From Lachnospiraceae bacterium (GTDB taxonomy: Bacteria > Bacillota > Clostridia > Lachnospirales > Lachnospiraceae), in assembly GCA_021205385.1 (NCBI GenBank), contig JAJPXQ010000146.1, positions 1-57,198 of the forward strand: a stretch of 57,198 nt of DNA. Direction: 5' to 3'. Position numbers and translations under genes: made by a program. Below, piece by piece: positions 35,079 through 44,670 of this stretch. How positions within the stretch are numbered: position 1 is the first letter of the stretch; each line of letters starts with the position of its first letter. The notes beneath the pieces were generated by a model that saw only the letters and a program-made list of their open reading frames with translations, was not told the DNA's origin and ran no database searches.

Positions 35079-35092
35079 CGAACTTTTGTTCG
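35079..35092. promoter_or_regulatory. SOS box (LexA/DinR operator)
   Basis: CGAACTTTTGTTCG, a perfect dyad CGAAC-N4-GTTCG, the Gram-positive SOS consensus. It lies 34 bp before the recA start and 14 bp downstream of the -10 box, where LexA would block transcription. Confidence 0.92.
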
Positions 35093-35106
35093 ATTTCCTG
35101 TTCTCT

Positions 35107-35135
35107 ATCCTATCTCATACAGGCAGAAATGTCAA
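35107..35135 (-). promoter_or_regulatory. recA promoter
   Basis: Minus strand TTGACA (35130-35135), 17-nt spacer, TAGGAT (35107-35112), with the SOS box in the initial transcribed region. Confidence 0.75.
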
Positions 35136-35137
35136 GT

Positions 35138-35169
35138 AAAAAAACAGGGCGATCTGCCGACCGCCCTGC
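35138..35169 (-). terminator. Rho-independent terminator after asd
   Basis: Arms CAGGGCG (35145-35151) and CGCCCTG (35162-35168), followed on minus by TTTTTTT, 12 nt past the asd stop. It lies just ahead of the recA promoter and separates the operons. Confidence 0.85.
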
Positions 35170-35180
35170 AAAAGCCATAA

Positions 35181-36266
35181 TTATTTTTTTGTAATATATC
35201 CCTTCGCCTTCAGCGCCTCCGCGCAGAGCACCGCGCCGCCGGCCGCGCCGCGCACCGTGTTGTGTGAAAGTCCTACAAACTTCCAGTCATAAATCGTGTC
35301 CTCACGAAGTCTTCCCACGGACACGCCCATACCGCGTTCATAGTCGACGTCGAGCCGCACCTGCGGGCGGTCGCATTCCTCCATATAGCGGATAAACTGC
35401 TTCGGCGCGCTCGGAAGCTTTGCTTCCTGCGGGAATCCGCGGAAATTCACAAGCCGGTCGATCAGCTCCTCCTTCGTCGGCTTTTTGCGGAATTTCACAA
35501 ACACCGCGGCCGTGTGGCCATTCAGCACCGGGACACGAATGCACTGGCAGGTAATCTTCGGCTCCTCGGCCTTCACAATCACGCCGTTCTCAATATGGCC
35601 CCAGATGCGCAGGGGCTCCTGCTCGGATTTTTCTTCCTCGCCGCCAATGTAGGGGATAATATTCTCCACCATCTCCGGCCATTCCCGGAAGGTCTTGCCC
35701 GCTCCGGAAATCGCCTGATACGTCGTTGCCACAACCTCGTAGGGTTCAAACTCCTTCCAGGCCGTCAATGCCGGCGTATAGCTCTGAATCGAGCAGTTCG
35801 GCTTCACCGCAATAAAGCCGCGCTGCGTGCCGAGACGCTGCTTCTGCGATGCGATCACCTCAAAGTGCTCCGGGTTGATCTCCGGCACGACCATCGGCAC
35901 ATCGGGCGTCCAGCGGTGCGCGCTGTTGTTTGACACGACCGGCGTCTCCGTCTTCGCGTAGGCCTCCTCGATCGCGCGAATCTCGTCCTTCGACATGTCC
36001 ACCGCACTGAACACGAAGTCGACGGAGGCCGCCACACGCTCAACTTCATTGACGTTCATGACCGTAATTTTCTTCACTGCCTCCGGCATCGGCGTCGTCA
36101 TCTTCCAGCGGCCGCCGACCGCCTCCTCATAGCTCTTTCCCGCGGAGCGCGGGCTGGCCGCAATCGTCACAACCTCGAACCACGGATGATTCTCCAGAAG
36201 CGAAATAAATCTCTGTCCCACCATCCCGGTGCCTCCCAGGATACCAATTCTCAGCTTCTCACTCAT
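35181..36266 (-). CDS. asd: Aspartate-semialdehyde dehydrogenase (archaeal/fungal-type)
   Basis: A 361-aa NADPH-dependent enzyme giving aspartate semialdehyde for lysine, threonine and methionine. GILGGTGMVGQRF (NADP loop), active Cys158 in VKPNCSIQ, and a C-terminal HNTVRGAAGGAV region. It follows the archaeal/fungal branch rather than the E. coli one, as is common in Clostridia. ATG 36266 is preferred to GTG 36272, which is only 3 nt from the SD. Its start overlaps the argH stop by 8 bp. Confidence 0.93.
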   Translation of the reverse strand: MSEKLRIGILGGTGMVGQRFISLLENHPWFEVVTIAASPRSAGKSYEEAVGGRWKMTTPMPEAVKKITVMNVNEVERVAASVDFVFSAVDMSKDEIRAIEEAYAKTETPVVSNNSAHRWTPDVPMVVPEINPEHFEVIASQKQRLGTQRGFIAVKPNCSIQSYTPALTAWKEFEPYEVVATTYQAISGAGKTFREWPEMVENIIPYIGGEEEKSEQEPLRIWGHIENGVIVKAEEPKITCQCIRVPVLNGHTAAVFVKFRKKPTKEELIDRLVNFRGFPQEAKLPSAPKQFIRYMEECDRPQVRLDVDYERGMGVSVGRLREDTIYDWKFVGLSHNTVRGAAGGAVLCAEALKAKGYITKK

Positions 36267-37650
36267 TTTCACATTCTCCTTCCAGGTATTTCCTGTATTT
36301 TTTTATTACGTCTTCCATCGCTGCACGACCTGGCGCGCCCACCGTCAGGCGGCGGTTCACGCAGGTCTCCATCGCGATGGCCTCGTAAATATCTTCCTCA
36401 AAGACCGGACTCTCCTCACGATACTCCGCAAGCGAAAGCTCGTCAAGAGACTTTCCTTCTTCGATGCATCTGAGCACCAGCCTGCCGACGATGCCGTGTG
36501 CGTCGCGGAAGGGCACGCCATGGTTCACGAGATAATCTGCAGCGTCCGTCGCATTCGTGAAGCCATTCTGCGCGCTCCTGCGCATTCGTTCCTCACGGAA
36601 GCTCAGGGTATCCAGCATTCCGGTAAACAGCGCGATGCAGCCCTTCGTCGTGTCGATCGCATCAAAGACAAGCTCCTTGTCCTCCTGCATGTCCTTATTG
36701 TAGGCAAGCGGTATCCCTTTCATCGTCGTCAGCAGCGATACAAGCGCTCCATAGACCCGGCCGGTCTTGCCGCGCACGAGCTCCGCAATGTCCGGATTTT
36801 TCTTCTGCGGCATGATCGAACTGCCGGTGCTGTAACCATCGTCGATCTCAACAAACTGATATTCATTGCTGTTCCAGAGGATGATCTCCTCGCAGAAGCG
36901 GCTCAGATGCATCATGACAGTGGACAGGGCCGACAGGTACTCGATCAGGTAATCCCGGTCGGACACCGCGTCCATACTGTTCAGCATCGGTCCGTAAAAG
37001 CCGAGCAATTCCGCCGTGTAATCCCGGTCGAGCGGATAGGTCGTCCCCGCGAGCGCACCTGCGCCGAGCGGACAGTAATTCATGCGCTCCAGAATGTCAT
37101 GCAGCCGCGAGCGATCCCTCTTAAACATCTCAAAATACGCGCCCATGTGATGCGCCAGTGTGATCGGCTGCGCCTTCTGCAGATGCGTAAAGCCCGGCAT
37201 AATCGTCTCCGTATGCTCCTCCATAATCCGCAGCAGTACTTTCAGCAGCTCTTTCAGCAGCGCGTCTGTCTCCTTTACCTCATCGCGTGTATAAAGACGC
37301 ATATCCAGCGCGACCTGATCATTGCGGCTCCTGCCGGTATGCAGCTTTTTTCCCGGCTCTCCGATGCGCGCGGTCAGATTTGCCTCCACAAAGCTGTGAA
37401 TGTCCTCATACTCTTCCGTGATCGCAAGTACTCCGGACTCCACATCCTCAAGGATCCCCTGAAGGCCGGCCAGAATCTGATCCCGCTCATCCTCCGTGAG
37501 GATTCCCTGCTTCGCAAGCATCCGCACATGAGCCATGCTTCCTTCTATGTCCTGCTTTAAAAATCTCTGATCGAACGAGATGGACGCATTAAAGCGGTAG
37601 ACAAGCTCGTCTGTCTGCTTGGTAAAGCGTCCTCCCCATAACTGTGCCAT
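36259..37650 (-). CDS. argH: Argininosuccinate lyase
   Basis: A 463-aa fumarase/aspartase-superfamily enzyme for the last step of arginine synthesis. Signature GSSIMPQKKNPD (about 277-288) is seen, with TGRSRNDQVALD and the catalytic His region GFTHLQKAQPI. ATG 37650 (MAQLWGGRF) is the family start with GGAG upstream; the frame to 37764 is not needed. First gene of a two-gene operon with asd. Confidence 0.95.
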   Translation of the reverse strand: MAQLWGGRFTKQTDELVYRFNASISFDQRFLKQDIEGSMAHVRMLAKQGILTEDERDQILAGLQGILEDVESGVLAITEEYEDIHSFVEANLTARIGEPGKKLHTGRSRNDQVALDMRLYTRDEVKETDALLKELLKVLLRIMEEHTETIMPGFTHLQKAQPITLAHHMGAYFEMFKRDRSRLHDILERMNYCPLGAGALAGTTYPLDRDYTAELLGFYGPMLNSMDAVSDRDYLIEYLSALSTVMMHLSRFCEEIILWNSNEYQFVEIDDGYSTGSSIMPQKKNPDIAELVRGKTGRVYGALVSLLTTMKGIPLAYNKDMQEDKELVFDAIDTTKGCIALFTGMLDTLSFREERMRRSAQNGFTNATDAADYLVNHGVPFRDAHGIVGRLVLRCIEEGKSLDELSLAEYREESPVFEEDIYEAIAMETCVNRRLTVGAPGRAAMEDVIKKYRKYLEGECENE

Positions 37651-37718
37651 GAACTCTTTCCTCTCCTTCTTTGGCGATGGGCATAGTTTACCACAAAAAA
37701 ACGGCTTATACAAGCGCC

Positions 37719-37744
37719 AAAAACGCCGGCTGAAGACCGGCGTT
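37719..37744 (-). terminator. Terminator after the formate/nitrite channel gene
   Basis: Arms AACGCCGG (37722-37729) and CCGGCGTT (37737-37744) on a 7-nt loop, followed on minus by TTTTT, 41 nt past the stop. Confidence 0.8.
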
Positions 37745-37785
37745 CCTGGACATATGGGATTCAACTTAAAAAATAAGATATATGG

Positions 37786-38562
37786 CTATGATTCCTTCTT
37801 CTTCTGTATCATGTAATACGGCAGAGCCACAATACAGATACCGCCGACCATATTTCCGAGCGTCACCCAGAAAAGATTACTGACATAGCCGGCAAGGGAC
37901 AGGCCCTCGACTCCGCTCGGATTCAGCAGGCCGACCGCCATCACGCTCATGTTCGCGATACTGTGTTCAAAACCGCAGAACACGAACACGAAAATACACC
38001 AGAAAATCATGATCAGCTTGCCGGATTCACTCTTCATCTTTGTGGCGCACCAGACTGCCAGACAGACCAGCGTATTGCAGAGCAGCGCCTTAAAAAACAG
38101 GTTGACCGGCGTGCCCGCCATCTTCGTCGCCGTAGTTGTTGCAAAAAACTCGCCCGTCGTTCCACTCGGAAGCCCTGTCAGATGGAAGGCCAGCGCTGCC
38201 AGAAGCGAGCCTGCCAGATTGCCGATATAGCAGACAACCCAGAGCTTTACTGCCTCGCCCCAGCTGATCGCTTTTGCAAAAGCTGCGGAAGCCATCACGA
38301 AATTATTTCCGGTAAACAGTTCCGCGCCCGCCATCACCACCAGACTCAGCGCGGATGCAAACGTAGCGGCCATAACGACTTTTGTCATCGTACTTCCATT
38401 TGCGGTCAGAACCGCACCGGCCGTACACATCACAAAACCGCCGAAGGCAATAAACATACCCGCCACCATTGCTGAAATAAAATATCCGGCGGGATTGTTG
38501 TTCAGAAGATTTAATTTTCCTTTTGCGCCATTACACACTGCGGCAAATTCATCTCGAAACAT
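37786..38562 (-). CDS. Formate/nitrite transporter family channel (FocA/NirC-like)
   Basis: A 258-aa pentameric channel-type protein with six TM segments. N-terminal NPAGYFISAMVAGMFIAFGG and the internal AELFTGNNFVM plus GFEHSIANM fit the FNT family (formate, nitrite or HS-). No pfl or nitrite reductase gene is near, so the substrate is open; formate efflux is a reasonable guess for a fermenter. A palindrome with two TATAAT motifs precedes it. Confidence 0.9.
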   Translation of the reverse strand: MFRDEFAAVCNGAKGKLNLLNNNPAGYFISAMVAGMFIAFGGFVMCTAGAVLTANGSTMTKVVMAATFASALSLVVMAGAELFTGNNFVMASAAFAKAISWGEAVKLWVVCYIGNLAGSLLAALAFHLTGLPSGTTGEFFATTTATKMAGTPVNLFFKALLCNTLVCLAVWCATKMKSESGKLIMIFWCIFVFVFCGFEHSIANMSVMAVGLLNPSGVEGLSLAGYVSNLFWVTLGNMVGGICIVALPYYMIQKKKES

Positions 38563-38608
38563 GTTATGTAATCTCCTCTATCTTATATTTCCTCGCAAAC
38601 CCGAGATT

Positions 38609-38622
38609 GTTATTATAATAAC
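38609..38622. promoter_or_regulatory. 14-bp palindrome with TATAAT before the channel gene
   Basis: GTTATTATAATAAC is a perfect palindrome about 50 bp upstream of the channel start and contains a -10-like TATAAT on each strand. The -35 region is weak. Could be promoter plus operator. Confidence 0.35.
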
Positions 38623-38697
38623 ATACTTTTCTTCTACTGTGATTGGACACATTGTAGGAAAGAGAAAATACACGAAAAAATTTTTTCAAAAAAAAGC

Positions 38698-38726
38698 TTT
38701 ACAATCCGATTCACATCGGCTATAAT
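38698..38726 (+). promoter_or_regulatory. tRNA-Thr promoter
   Basis: TTTACA (38698-38703), 17-nt spacer, perfect TATAAT (38721-38726), 26 nt before the tRNA 5' end. Confidence 0.8.
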
Positions 38727-38752
38727 AACTTTCGTTGTCACGTACAACATAA

Positions 38753-38825
38753 GCTTCCGTGGCTCAGCTGGTAGAGCGACGCACTCGTAATGCGTAGGTC
38801 AGCGGTTCGAATCCGCTCGGAAGCT
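38753..38825 (+). tRNA. tRNA-Thr (anticodon CGT)
   Basis: 73-nt cloverleaf: acceptor GCTTCCG/CGGAAGC plus T discriminator, D-arm GCTC..GAGC, anticodon stem ACGCA/TGCGT with loop CTCGTAA (anticodon CGT, codon ACG), T-arm AGCGG/CCGCT with TTCGAAT. CCA not encoded. Followed by a terminator. Confidence 0.96.
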
Positions 38826-38833
38826 TTTTCAGG

Positions 38834-38859
38834 AAAAACCGCTCTTTCGAGCGGTTTTT
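38834..38859. terminator. Bidirectional Rho-independent terminator
   Basis: Perfect arms AAAAACCGCTC (38834-38844) and GAGCGGTTTTT (38849-38859) on a TTTC loop. It ends tRNA-Thr on plus and, 27 nt past its stop, the acyltransferase operon on minus. Confidence 0.9.
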
Positions 38860-38886
38860 CATTTTGTCTTCTTACTGTCCGTCAGA

Positions 38887-39969
38887 TCAGGCCTCCGGAA
38901 ATATTCTATCGATTTTCTCACATAATGTCTGCTCTGCTTTATACAGCGCCGTCTTTTCATAGCGTTTGCCGCAGGCAGCGAACAGACGCTGCCGCAGCAG
39001 TTCGATACAGGTACAGGCCACATACACCACCACAGCGACCGCAGCGGCGTAGATCACCGCCCAATGTGTCAGCGCGACCTTACTCGCACGAAACGTATCC
39101 CACACAAGATAGCGGATCAGATAATTGTCATGAATGAGGTAAACGCCGAAAGCGGCGCCCGCGACTTTCCGGATCAGGCCGTCGGCCCTCGTCTCCTTCC
39201 ATGGCATATTTTTCACCGCAAGGAAGAGACATGCCGTCGAGAGCAGCGCGAGCGGAGAATTATAGTTCAGAAAATAACCGATCTCCTCCAGCCCCATTTC
39301 TACAGAGAGATAGACACTCGCCAGGATCGCAAGGGAGCTTAAGATATAGCCCGCCAGTCCATAATAAAAATATTTCCGTTCCTGCCTGGTATGAAGCCTG
39401 ATATAGCCCGCGAGCAGCGCAAGAAATACAAACCAGGAAAGCTCCCGGCCCGAGTAGCTGCCATAGGCGTTCACCTGGAAAATCATATGGTTCACACTGA
39501 AGAAAACGGTCAGACAGGCAAGCAGCCAACGGTACTGCGCCTTCGTGAGCCGCACCGCGAGCATACTGATAAAAGGAGTCAGAAGGAGCAGACCCATATA
39601 GACGCTCGCGAACCAGTAATTGTAGGCAGAGACCGGGAACAGTGCCTTCACGGCGTCGGAAAGGCTCACAGAGGCCGCACAACCGTACAGCACAAAGATC
39701 AACAGGGCGTAGAAGGAAACCTGCCGCCAGAAGCGCAGCACGCGTTCTGATCGGAACTTGCTGCCCACCGCGAAATAGCCGCCGATCATGACGAAGCAGT
39801 TAACATGTACGACGGAGAAGGACTGAACAAAGTAGGAAAGAAAATAATTGACCGTGCCGTAGCCGAGTTTCGCCGTCACACGGCCATGGAACAGGCAGTG
39901 CCCGATGACGATCATGTACATGCAGAGTATCCGCAGCAGCTCAAAATTTATCTGCCTTTTTGCTTTCAT
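38887..39969 (-). CDS. Acyltransferase-3 family membrane protein
   Basis: A 360-aa protein with about ten hydrophobic segments. N-terminal INFELLRILCMYMIVIGHCL is the acyltransferase-3 (OafA/WecH-like) signature with the conserved His (GHC). Such proteins O-acetylate surface polysaccharides. ATG 39969 (MKAKRQ) with GGGAGAAAGG upstream is used; ATG 39996 would overlap the previous stop as ATGA and is a real alternative. It is downstream of a large membrane protein with which it probably forms an envelope operon. Confidence 0.87.
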   Translation of the reverse strand: MKAKRQINFELLRILCMYMIVIGHCLFHGRVTAKLGYGTVNYFLSYFVQSFSVVHVNCFVMIGGYFAVGSKFRSERVLRFWRQVSFYALLIFVLYGCAASVSLSDAVKALFPVSAYNYWFASVYMGLLLLTPFISMLAVRLTKAQYRWLLACLTVFFSVNHMIFQVNAYGSYSGRELSWFVFLALLAGYIRLHTRQERKYFYYGLAGYILSSLAILASVYLSVEMGLEEIGYFLNYNSPLALLSTACLFLAVKNMPWKETRADGLIRKVAGAAFGVYLIHDNYLIRYLVWDTFRASKVALTHWAVIYAAAVAVVVYVACTCIELLRQRLFAACGKRYEKTALYKAEQTLCEKIDRIFPEA

Positions 39970-39992
39970 CGAAGCCTTTCTCCCTTCCCTTC

Positions 39993-42050
39993 TCATTCAT
40001 AAAGAAGATTTTCTGTAGCGATCTTCGTTCCTTCCGTGTCTTCCCGGATCACGATGTGCACCTCGTAGCGCTCATCCAGCGGATAGCTCATCTTCGGGAT
40101 CGTAAACTTCACCTGATCCGTATCCGCAAGTCCTGTGTCGTAAAGCAGAGAATAAAGCCCGTTCTCATCCTGCTGCTGCCAGGCTCCCTGATACATCCGC
40201 ACCTTTCCGCTCTCCACGCTCTCCATCCACAGAAAGACGCTCCTGCCCTCCAGCTCCTCCGGCGTCATGTTGACAGTCGCTGTAAACACATCATAGCGCC
40301 CGTCATCCTCCGTCCAGGTCTTATCGAGCGTAGCCGTATACTCTTCTGTCTCATCGAGAGACTGCATGGTATAGTTCAGCGTATAGAGGTCAAAGTCTCC
40401 GACCTCACCCACCTTGGAATAGGTGAGGAACAGTCCATCGTAGGTGTCGTCGATATGGATCATCAGATGCTCCAGCATCGTCTCCGAGATCAGCACCGCG
40501 CGGTCGCTTAAGTACAGCGACTTCATCAGGTTCCACTGCTCGTACTGCGCGAGATTGTCCGTGACCTGCGGGGACTCCGTCTCCCAGCCGCCGAGCGTGA
40601 ATACATTCGTGAGGTACCCCTCCGGCAGCTTTTCGAAGATCGAATAGCCCAGCTCGACGCCGTCGTTCGTGATCGGGTCAAAGACATAGTAAATATCCTT
40701 ATCCTCCGTGATCGTATCGTAAAGCTGCCGGTAAGCAAGGCTCTCCCCGGACTGCTGCACGGCAGTTCCGAACAGCGGTATCACAAGCATGCGAACGCAG
40801 ACCACACAGGTCACAATAAGACCGATTGCCCCTGCCCGCATGAAGCATCGCCCGTTCAGTCTCTCCGACCAGGTGTCTTCAAGTTCCTCCCCCGCCGCAG
40901 TCCAGCTGAAGACCAGCACGCTGATGAGGCAGGCTGTCACCACGATCGGGAGCACCCGGTAAATCTTGATAAAATAGAGATAAATTCCGAGCAAGGCCGC
41001 GAAAGGCCACAGCACCGAAATCCAGTTTCTTCGTTTTCGCAGCGTCCGGAGCGGGAAAAGCCAGAGCAGCAAAAGCAGTGCGCTCAAAATAAACAAAGGC
41101 TTTTTTGCCAGAAGGAAAAGATAATCCAGCAGATATTCCCACTGGAAGGGCCGATCCTGCCGGAAAGCCACAATCGCCTGGTAAACCTCTGTCGTATAGC
41201 GGTCACTGTCAGCGATCAGCCAGTTTTCAAGGTTGAGCACATCGGTGCGCGTCAGCCCCAGCGCCTCGTACTCCTCCTGATACTCATCCCACTCTGGCAC
41301 GCCGTAATCCAGGAGCTGCTGCCGCGCCTTATCGTACTCCTTATAGTGCGCCGCCGCGCTGCCCGGCGTGTAGACAACGATATTTTCCAGCGCAATACTG
41401 CCGAATACCAGAGCAAAGGCCACCAGGAAGGGCGTGCAGTCCTGCAGGAAAAAACGCTTCCAGTCATATTCTTTTTTTATGAAAACGCGGAACGCCCGGA
41501 TCAGCCACAGCCCGAAAGCCACGATACTGACCATGCCGAAGGATTCAAAACGAATCCAGCTCCCCAGCAGGAGGAACACAATTCCCGTCAGTGTATGGCG
41601 TTTTTTTTCTGCTCCGAAGATCAGCACATAACCTGCAGTCGTTACAATGGCAGCGGTCTTCGTGTACTGAAACTCTACATAGAGTGGAGAAAGACTCGCA
41701 AGCGCCAACAGAAAGGCAAGCAGAACCCCGACCCGGCCGTTCTTTCGTATCCAGGTGAAACCGATCGCTGTCACCGACAGGAAGATCAGAACATACATGA
41801 CCAGAGTGTAGCAGTTTACATTCGGAAGCAGCATGTAAAAAGCCTTCAGGATCCATCCGAATGCACTGTGAATATAGATGAAATACCAGGTGTCGCCCCC
41901 ATAAGCTCCCGACGAAATGGCCGACAGCGTGAATTCATCATTTGAGCCATAATAGGGATGTAAAAAGAAAACCGCATAGGCCAGCAGCAGCGCCTGAAAA
42001 GCTGCAAACAAGATGCAAATCTGTGCGCGGGACAGTCCTTTCTTCCTCAT
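39993..42050 (-). CDS. Large polytopic membrane protein, glycosyltransferase-like (GT-C) fold
   Basis: A 685-aa protein with roughly ten to eleven TM segments in the first 430 residues and an extracellular C-terminal domain (about 440-685, rich in beta strands). The N-terminal loop YYGSNDEFTLSAISSG carries the acidic ND-E pair that GT-C enzymes use for metal and lipid-phosphosugar binding. It resembles clostridial polytopic proteins of unknown function. ATG 42050 has AGGAG upstream; GTG 42065 lies inside the SD. With the downstream acyltransferase it suggests a cell-envelope glycan step. No specific family assigned. Confidence 0.75.
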   Translation of the reverse strand: MRKKGLSRAQICILFAAFQALLLAYAVFFLHPYYGSNDEFTLSAISSGAYGGDTWYFIYIHSAFGWILKAFYMLLPNVNCYTLVMYVLIFLSVTAIGFTWIRKNGRVGVLLAFLLALASLSPLYVEFQYTKTAAIVTTAGYVLIFGAEKKRHTLTGIVFLLLGSWIRFESFGMVSIVAFGLWLIRAFRVFIKKEYDWKRFFLQDCTPFLVAFALVFGSIALENIVVYTPGSAAAHYKEYDKARQQLLDYGVPEWDEYQEEYEALGLTRTDVLNLENWLIADSDRYTTEVYQAIVAFRQDRPFQWEYLLDYLFLLAKKPLFILSALLLLLWLFPLRTLRKRRNWISVLWPFAALLGIYLYFIKIYRVLPIVVTACLISVLVFSWTAAGEELEDTWSERLNGRCFMRAGAIGLIVTCVVCVRMLVIPLFGTAVQQSGESLAYRQLYDTITEDKDIYYVFDPITNDGVELGYSIFEKLPEGYLTNVFTLGGWETESPQVTDNLAQYEQWNLMKSLYLSDRAVLISETMLEHLMIHIDDTYDGLFLTYSKVGEVGDFDLYTLNYTMQSLDETEEYTATLDKTWTEDDGRYDVFTATVNMTPEELEGRSVFLWMESVESGKVRMYQGAWQQQDENGLYSLLYDTGLADTDQVKFTIPKMSYPLDERYEVHIVIREDTEGTKIATENLLYE

Positions 42051-42075
42051 GCTCTGCTCCTTCACTGTGTAGAAA

Positions 42076-42101
42076 GGGGACGGGGAAATCTCCCCGTCCC
42101 C
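42076..42101 (-). terminator. GC-rich hairpin after ilvC
   Basis: Perfect 11-bp arms GGGGACGGGGA (42076-42086) and TCCCCGTCCCC (42091-42101) on a 4-nt loop, 22 nt past the ilvC stop. The following minus-strand tail is only TTTCT, so termination may be partial and the membrane gene could be fed by readthrough. Confidence 0.65.
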
Positions 42102-42122
42102 TCTTAAGGTTGCTTATAAAAA

Positions 42123-43160
<1,038 letters not shown>

Positions 43161-43170
43161 TTAAAAAGTT

Positions 43171-43704
43171 TTAATTAAAGCCGTAATCCATCAGTTCGCC
43201 GTTTTCTCCGTACATCTTTACGTCAGACGTACCTCTGGACAGTCCGGTGATGCCGGTGCGCGCCAGTTCCAGGATCTCAGTATCTCCGAGCATACGCAGG
43301 AACGCGGCGAGCTTCGACTGATCCCCGACCAGCTCAATCACCAGCGAATCTGTCGACACATCCACGATTTTGGCTCTGAATATATTTGCTATGGAAATGA
43401 TATCCTGGCGATTGCGGTCATCGCAAAGCACCTTGACAAGCAAAAGCTCCCGGCATACCGAGCTGTCGGGCTCCAGCTTCTTGATATCAACTACATCCTC
43501 CAGCTTATTCAGCTGCTTTTCTATCTGATCCAGTATATTGTGATCTCCTCTCGTCACAACCGTCGCCCGGGAATATCTCGGATCCGCGGTCACACCGACA
43601 GTCAGGCTGTCAATATTGTAGCCGCGGCGGCTGAAAAGTCCGGCGATCCGGCTCAGCACACCGGCCGTATTGTCGACAAGAATTGAAAAAACTACTTTCT
43701 GCAT
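43171..43704 (-). CDS. ilvN: Acetolactate synthase small (regulatory) subunit
   Basis: A 177-aa regulatory subunit with an N-terminal ACT domain (FSILVDNTAGVLSRIAGLFSRRGYNIDSLTVG) that binds valine, and a C-terminal domain (SRGTSDVKMYGENGELM) of the IlvN/IlvH type. The catalytic ilvB is not in the window. ATG 43704 (MQKVVFS) is used; the longer frame to 43737 has no RBS. Own promoter, with ilvC downstream. Confidence 0.94.
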   Translation of the reverse strand: MQKVVFSILVDNTAGVLSRIAGLFSRRGYNIDSLTVGVTADPRYSRATVVTRGDHNILDQIEKQLNKLEDVVDIKKLEPDSSVCRELLLVKVLCDDRNRQDIISIANIFRAKIVDVSTDSLVIELVGDQSKLAAFLRMLGDTEILELARTGITGLSRGTSDVKMYGENGELMDYGFN

Positions 43705-43745
43705 GTTTATCCCGCTTTCTGCCTGTATTCTAACCATACCTTAGC

Positions 43746-43774
43746 ATTGTAGCAATGCTGCGGCAATTTGTCAA
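43746..43774 (-). promoter_or_regulatory. ilvNC promoter
   Basis: Minus strand perfect TTGACA (43769-43774), 17-nt spacer, TACAAT (43746-43751), about 42 nt before ilvN. The -35 overlaps the stop codon of the homocysteine methyltransferase gene. No leader peptide or T-box was recognised. Confidence 0.8.
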
Positions 43775-44667
43775 TCGCTGCCCGTCATGCGCCGGGCGAG
43801 GGCTTCACGAAGCACGCGTATATACTCCGGCGTCGTGCCGCAGCAGCCGCCGATGATAGACGCGCCACAATCCCACAGATCAAGAAGGTGCCCCGCAAAA
43901 TCTTCTGCCCCCATGCTGTAAACTGCTTTTCCGGTCTCCGTAATCTGGGGCATCCCGGCATTCGGCTTCGCAACAATGGGAACGGTGACAGTCTCATGAA
44001 GCGTCTTCACGACCGACGCAAGCTGATCCGGTCCGACCGAACAGTTCACACCGACCGCATCCACCCCCATCGCTTCGAGCGCAGCAGCAGCCTCAAAGAT
44101 GTTTCCCCCAAAATACAGATTTCCATCGCCCTCGCAAGTGAAGGAGATGATCAAAGGCAGGTCACAGACCGCGCGTGCCGCGTCGCAGATCACCATGGCC
44201 TCGTCCATCGCGAGCAGCGTCTCCGCTACAAGAAGCTGCACACCCGCATCCGCCAGGATGCGCATCTGCTCTTCATAAACTGCAAGCAGCTCCGCATACG
44301 TTGCAGTGCCGAGCGGTTCCATCGCCTTTCCGGTTGTGGAGAGGTCTCCCGCTACGATCACCCGGTCGCCGGCATTCTCGATTGTCCTCCTCACCAGCGC
44401 GCGGTTCAGCTCCTCCAGACGGTCGTCAATTCCCGCGCTCCTCAAGGTGGCGCGGTTCGCACCGAAGGTCGGTGCATAGAGAATCTGCGAACCGGCGTCC
44501 ACGTATTCACGCTGCAACTGCCCGATCACGTCGGGATGCTCATACACCCAGAGCTCCGTGGAGACTCCAACCGGCATTCCGCGCTCGCGCAGACAGGAGC
44601 CGGTTCCTCCATCCAGCAGGACAGGCTCCCCCTTCCAGGTCAGCAGGCTGAATTCCTGTCTCGTCAT
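43771..44667 (-). CDS. Homocysteine S-methyltransferase family protein
   Basis: A 298-aa single-domain protein like the N-terminal homocysteine-binding barrel of MetH or the MmuM/BHMT enzymes. LLDGGTGSCL at the N-terminus, zinc ligands C in GVNCSVGP and the pair in GGCCGTTP. It lacks folate, cobalamin and activation modules. Methyl donor (SMM, betaine or a separate corrinoid protein) is unknown. It starts 3 nt after the pspA stop and is probably cotranscribed with it. Confidence 0.9.
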   Translation of the reverse strand: MTRQEFSLLTWKGEPVLLDGGTGSCLRERGMPVGVSTELWVYEHPDVIGQLQREYVDAGSQILYAPTFGANRATLRSAGIDDRLEELNRALVRRTIENAGDRVIVAGDLSTTGKAMEPLGTATYAELLAVYEEQMRILADAGVQLLVAETLLAMDEAMVICDAARAVCDLPLIISFTCEGDGNLYFGGNIFEAAAALEAMGVDAVGVNCSVGPDQLASVVKTLHETVTVPIVAKPNAGMPQITETGKAVYSMGAEDFAGHLLDLWDCGASIIGGCCGTTPEYIRVLREALARRMTGSD

Positions 44668-44670
44668 ATC

